Assembly (NCBI GenBank): GCA_036824505.1
Contig: DAITAA010000007.1
Coordinates: 58,127-122,126, forward strand
Length of the DNA stretch: 64,000 nucleotides
DNA from: SCUD01 sp036824505
GTDB taxonomy: Bacteria > Pseudomonadota > Gammaproteobacteria > Steroidobacterales > Steroidobacteraceae
Direction: 5' to 3'
The notes under the pieces are model-generated. The model saw nothing but the letters and a program-made list of their open reading frames with translations, was not told where the DNA came from and ran no database searches. Made by a program: the position numbers and the translations under genes. Numbering within the stretch: the first letter of the stretch is position 1; each line of letters begins with the position of its first letter. Below, piece by piece: positions 61,256 to 64,000 of this stretch.

Positions 61256-63640
61256 TCAACGCTTGACGACGAAGCGGTCGCCCTCGACTCCCAGCCCCAG
61301 GCTCGTGGTCTGGTCCGGGGCGATGGTCAGCGGCTCTTCGAGCACCTGTCCCAGCGCGTCGATGCGGATCCGGTATTTTCCGGGCGGCAGCTCGCGACTG
61401 AGCTCGCTGGTCTGCCCCGAGGCGAGGATTTTTCCGGATGCATCGAGGATGTCGTACGGCAGGCGATTGAGCGCGGCGAGTTTCACCGCGCGCGAAAGCT
61501 GCTCCCCATCCTGCGCGCTGTAGTAGCGGCCGCCAGTCGAACCGGCCAATGCTCCGAGTTCGGCTTCCACGGCTTCGCCGGTCAGCGTGAAGCCGACAAT
61601 GTTGAGCGTGACATTCACGCCGGAAGCCTGGATCTCAGCTGCCGCCGCTTTCGCATCACCCTTGCAGCTCTCCTCGCCGTCGGTGATCAGGATGACCGAG
61701 CCGCCTCCAGCAGCTTTCAGGTCGCCGATCGTCTGCAGGGTCGAATGAATCAGCGGTGTTTCGCCGCGCGGTCTAAGGCGCGATGCGGCCTTCACGATGC
61801 GCCCGCGATCGAGCTTGGCGATCGGTACGACCAACTCCGTATCCTTGCAGGTCTGCGCGGACTTTGACGAATAGCGATGGCCGTAGACCCGCATGCCGAC
61901 ATTCAGGTCTTCCGGCAGGGTATCCACCACATCCTTCAGCACTCCCAGCGCCGTCTTCCAGCGCGTGCTGTCGCCGAGCTTCGTGTTCATCGAACCGGAG
62001 ACATCGAGCACGATCTCCAAATTGCGCGACGGCGGTTTGTCGCCCTGCTGCTTGACGATCTGCAGTGCGCCGGTCGGGTCGGGCCCGTAGGCGCCGGCGA
62101 GGCCGATCACGGCCCACATCGTGTGCGCATAGCCCGAAGGTTGCTCGCTCGCCGTGTTCATCGCGGCCCAGGAGCCGTTCTCGGGCAGGGTCGGATTATT
62201 GATCTGGTGCCCAAGAAGGAAGTCCACGCCGCGCCGGAACATGTCGCCGTGGATGCTGATGCCGGCCTGCTTGAAGGCGTAGAGCACCTGGCCAGTTGCG
62301 ATCGCGTTTGATCCCTTTGAGGCCGCGTTCTCTTTCCAGCCCCCATCCTCTTGTTGCTCGGTGGCAAGGGTCTCCACAACGGACCAGGCCGTGCGCTTCT
62401 GGTCCGGCGTGCCGTAATGCATCAGCGCGATGATCTTGAAGATCTTGTCTTGCGTCGTCTCCGGCTCGTTCGTGGCGATCCAGGCCAGCGCGCGTTCGGC
62501 CGCCGTAACTTCGTTCGGATCTTGCGTACGGTTCGCGGACCACTCGATCGCGACCAGATAATTGGCCGTCGTCATGAACTTGCCCTGGACGATCGGGGGA
62601 TGGACCTCGTCGACCGGAAACGAACCGTCATCCAGCTGCCGAGAAAGCAGGCGATTCGACATCTCTCCGTGGAAACCCTTGTCGGCATATGGATACTCGC
62701 GATCGCCGTCCATTCCAAGAACCTCATACGCATGGGTCGTACCCATCGCTCCGAAAGCCGTTGCAGAGCCCGACGGGCTCCACCAGGACCCCCATGAGGA
62801 CTGGCTCTTCATATGGTCGAACAGCACCCTCATGGATCGCTGGTTCACGCGATAGCCTTGTTCGTACGCCACCGCCTGCCCCATCAGCACCTGTGCCTGC
62901 ACGTGGCAGCCGAAGCAGCCGTGCAGCTTGACCCAGACCGGCCCGGCCTGCTGCAGCCAGTCGAGGCCGCGCTGGGCAGCCTCGCGCGGGCTGCCTTTCC
63001 AGTGCTTCACCTGTGGGACGCGCGTGAAGAGCGGCGTGTAGCGAGAACCGTCGTTCTCGACCACGCGCACCTCCGCGATCTCGAGTCCCTCGGGCGCGTG
63101 GCCGGACAGTATGCGGAGCTTCACGAAGCGAGCTTCGACTGTGGAGAAGGACACTTCCTGCACGCCGGGCCGGGCGTCCAGGGTCCCAGCCTCGATCTTC
63201 CGAAAAGTCCCGGTCGGGCTGTCCGATGCGACCCAGATCTCGATGTCCTTGGGTGCCAGCGTCGCCGGGTTCGGCAGGGTGATCTCGACAGCGTCGATTT
63301 CCGCCGGCTCGCGCTCGAAGAAGGAGAACACTATCTCCTGCGGATAAGTGAGCTTCTGCATTTCCCCCGCGTTGTAGGCAGCGTCGAGCCTCCAGGTCGG
63401 CGCCAGCATGCCGTCGATCAGGCGTCTCCCGGTGAACCCGGGGCCGTAGTTGTCGGTGAGTTCCTCGACGGCGCCGCCCATGTCGGCTGCGGCGAGATTG
63501 ACGTCCGTCAGCGTTGCCGGCGGCTCCGGCGCAGGCACCTGTGCCACGCGTGCGCTCGCCGGCGGCGATTCGTTTTGTTTCTGCGAGCAGGCGGTTCCGA
63601 GGAGAACGGTAAGAGCAATAGTGATCAGAAGCTTGGGCAT
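61256..63640 (-). CDS. Multidomain heme/VWA lipoprotein, tandem copy 2
   Basis: 794 residues, same architecture as copy 1: lipobox LLGTAC (Cys18), discoidin-like domain (LIDGMLAPTWR), heme motif CFGCH at Cys242/Cys245/His246 inside the helical region (QEDGGWKEN, AHTMWAVIGLAGAYG), VWA with DVSGSMNT (Asp546), and a C-terminal domain ending DRFVVKR. The linker after the lipobox is shorter. A 36-base stretch coding for the MIDAS neighbourhood is identical to copy 1 (61958-61993 against 59497-59532), showing recent duplication or gene conversion. Transcribed just before copy 1. Confidence 0.85.
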   Translation of the reverse strand: MPKLLITIALTVLLGTACSQKQNESPPASARVAQVPAPEPPATLTDVNLAAADMGGAVEELTDNYGPGFTGRRLIDGMLAPTWRLDAAYNAGEMQKLTYPQEIVFSFFEREPAEIDAVEITLPNPATLAPKDIEIWVASDSPTGTFRKIEAGTLDARPGVQEVSFSTVEARFVKLRILSGHAPEGLEIAEVRVVENDGSRYTPLFTRVPQVKHWKGSPREAAQRGLDWLQQAGPVWVKLHGCFGCHVQAQVLMGQAVAYEQGYRVNQRSMRVLFDHMKSQSSWGSWWSPSGSATAFGAMGTTHAYEVLGMDGDREYPYADKGFHGEMSNRLLSRQLDDGSFPVDEVHPPIVQGKFMTTANYLVAIEWSANRTQDPNEVTAAERALAWIATNEPETTQDKIFKIIALMHYGTPDQKRTAWSVVETLATEQQEDGGWKENAASKGSNAIATGQVLYAFKQAGISIHGDMFRRGVDFLLGHQINNPTLPENGSWAAMNTASEQPSGYAHTMWAVIGLAGAYGPDPTGALQIVKQQGDKPPSRNLEIVLDVSGSMNTKLGDSTRWKTALGVLKDVVDTLPEDLNVGMRVYGHRYSSKSAQTCKDTELVVPIAKLDRGRIVKAASRLRPRGETPLIHSTLQTIGDLKAAGGGSVILITDGEESCKGDAKAAAAEIQASGVNVTLNIVGFTLTGEAVEAELGALAGSTGGRYYSAQDGEQLSRAVKLAALNRLPYDILDASGKILASGQTSELSRELPPGKYRIRIDALGQVLEEPLTIAPDQTTSLGLGVEGDRFVVKR

Positions 63641-63656
63641 CGTGCACCCGGGACTG

Positions 63657-64000
63657 TCAGTGTTGGATCACAAACAGGTCGCCTTTGACTCCAAGACTGA
63701 GCATCGTGGTCTGGTCCGGGACAATGGTCAACGGCTCTTCGAGCACCTGGCCGAGGGCGTTGATGCTGATGCGGTACTTGCCAAGCGGCAGCTCGCGGCT
63801 GAGCTCGCTCGTCTGCCCGGAGACGAGTAGCTTGCCAGAGGCATCGAAGATGTCATAGGGGAGGCGATTGAATGCCGCTAGCTTCACTGCGCGCGAGAGC
63901 CGAACGCCGTCCCGCGCACAGTAGTAACAGCCGCCGGTCGATCCGGCGAGAGTGCTAGGCTCGGCCTCGACCGCTGCGCCGGTCAGCGTGAAGCCGACGA
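63657..64000 (-). CDS. Multidomain heme/VWA lipoprotein, tandem copy 3 (C-terminal part)
   Basis: Only the last ~114 residues lie in the window; the frame is open to the right edge with no stop. VGFTLTGAAVEAEPSTLAGSTGG and NRLPYDIFDASGKLLVSGQTSELSREL match the end of the VWA and the C-terminal domain of copies 1 and 2. The segment GCYYCARDGVRLS has two cysteines where copy 2 has GRYYSAQDGEQLS, so this copy differs. It ends in FVIQH, 16 bases before copy 2, and would be transcribed first of the three. Confidence 0.8.
   Translation of the reverse strand, partial: VGFTLTGAAVEAEPSTLAGSTGGCYYCARDGVRLSRAVKLAAFNRLPYDIFDASGKLLVSGQTSELSRELPLGKYRISINALGQVLEEPLTIVPDQTTMLSLGVKGDLFVIQH

Noticed and set aside
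1..64000. CRISPR arrays, tRNA or rRNA genes, IS elements, phage genes
   Set aside because: No regularly spaced repeats, cloverleaf-like sequences, transposase motifs or terminal repeats were seen in the gaps.

Overview
The window is high-GC, densely packed proteobacterial DNA. Gene content points to a heterotrophic gammaproteobacterium: a glycogen cluster, a Pseudomonas-like spu/puu polyamine locus, an N-methylglutamate methylamine cluster and a soluble NAD-type formate dehydrogenase. The class is inferred from gene content only; no rRNA, tRNA, CRISPR array or insertion sequence was seen. Many neighbouring genes overlap by 4 bases (ATGA or GTGA), which fixes many starts and supports long operons.

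Layout. 1-3337: maltodextrin module (end of an MFS sugar transporter, lipoprotein GH13 amylase, LacI regulator). 3596-14277: glycogen and alpha-glucan metabolism (glgP, glgB, glgC, a GH57 enzyme, malQ, glgA). 14347-14862: small secreted protein. 14963-19923: operon of a GcvT-like THF-dependent protein, two phytoene-desaturase-like FAD enzymes and a BetI-like TetR regulator; substrate unknown. 20007-20768: four-repeat membrane protein. 20799-31493: polyamine locus, with puuB-puuA divergent from puuD-puuA2-spuC-potFGHI. 31490-32641: YbdL-type aminotransferase. 32708-33136: universal stress protein.

33274-43378 holds an XRE-cupin regulator divergent from an eight-gene operon (soxB-soxD-soxA-soxG-gmaS-mgsA-mgsB-mgsC) with the composition of the N-methylglutamate pathway for methylamine oxidation. 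A minus-strand block (43406-46763) carries an APC-family permease, three small membrane proteins (one only 55 codons) and two unknown genes. 47072-55653 provides the downstream C1 steps: fhs, folD, fdhD and fdsGBAD. Together these genes could take methylamine through gamma-glutamylmethylamide, N-methylglutamate, methylene-THF, formyl-THF and formate to CO2 plus NADH, releasing ammonium.

The last 8 kb is a periplasmic/lipoprotein region: a sugar-dehydrogenase lipoprotein fused to a diheme cytochrome domain, a small lipoprotein, and a tandem array of at least three paralogous lipoproteins on the minus strand. The two complete copies combine a discoidin-like domain, one CxxCH heme motif in a terpene-cyclase-like helical region, a VWA domain and a C-terminal beta domain. 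Of all systems in the window, this array is the least like anything I recognise.
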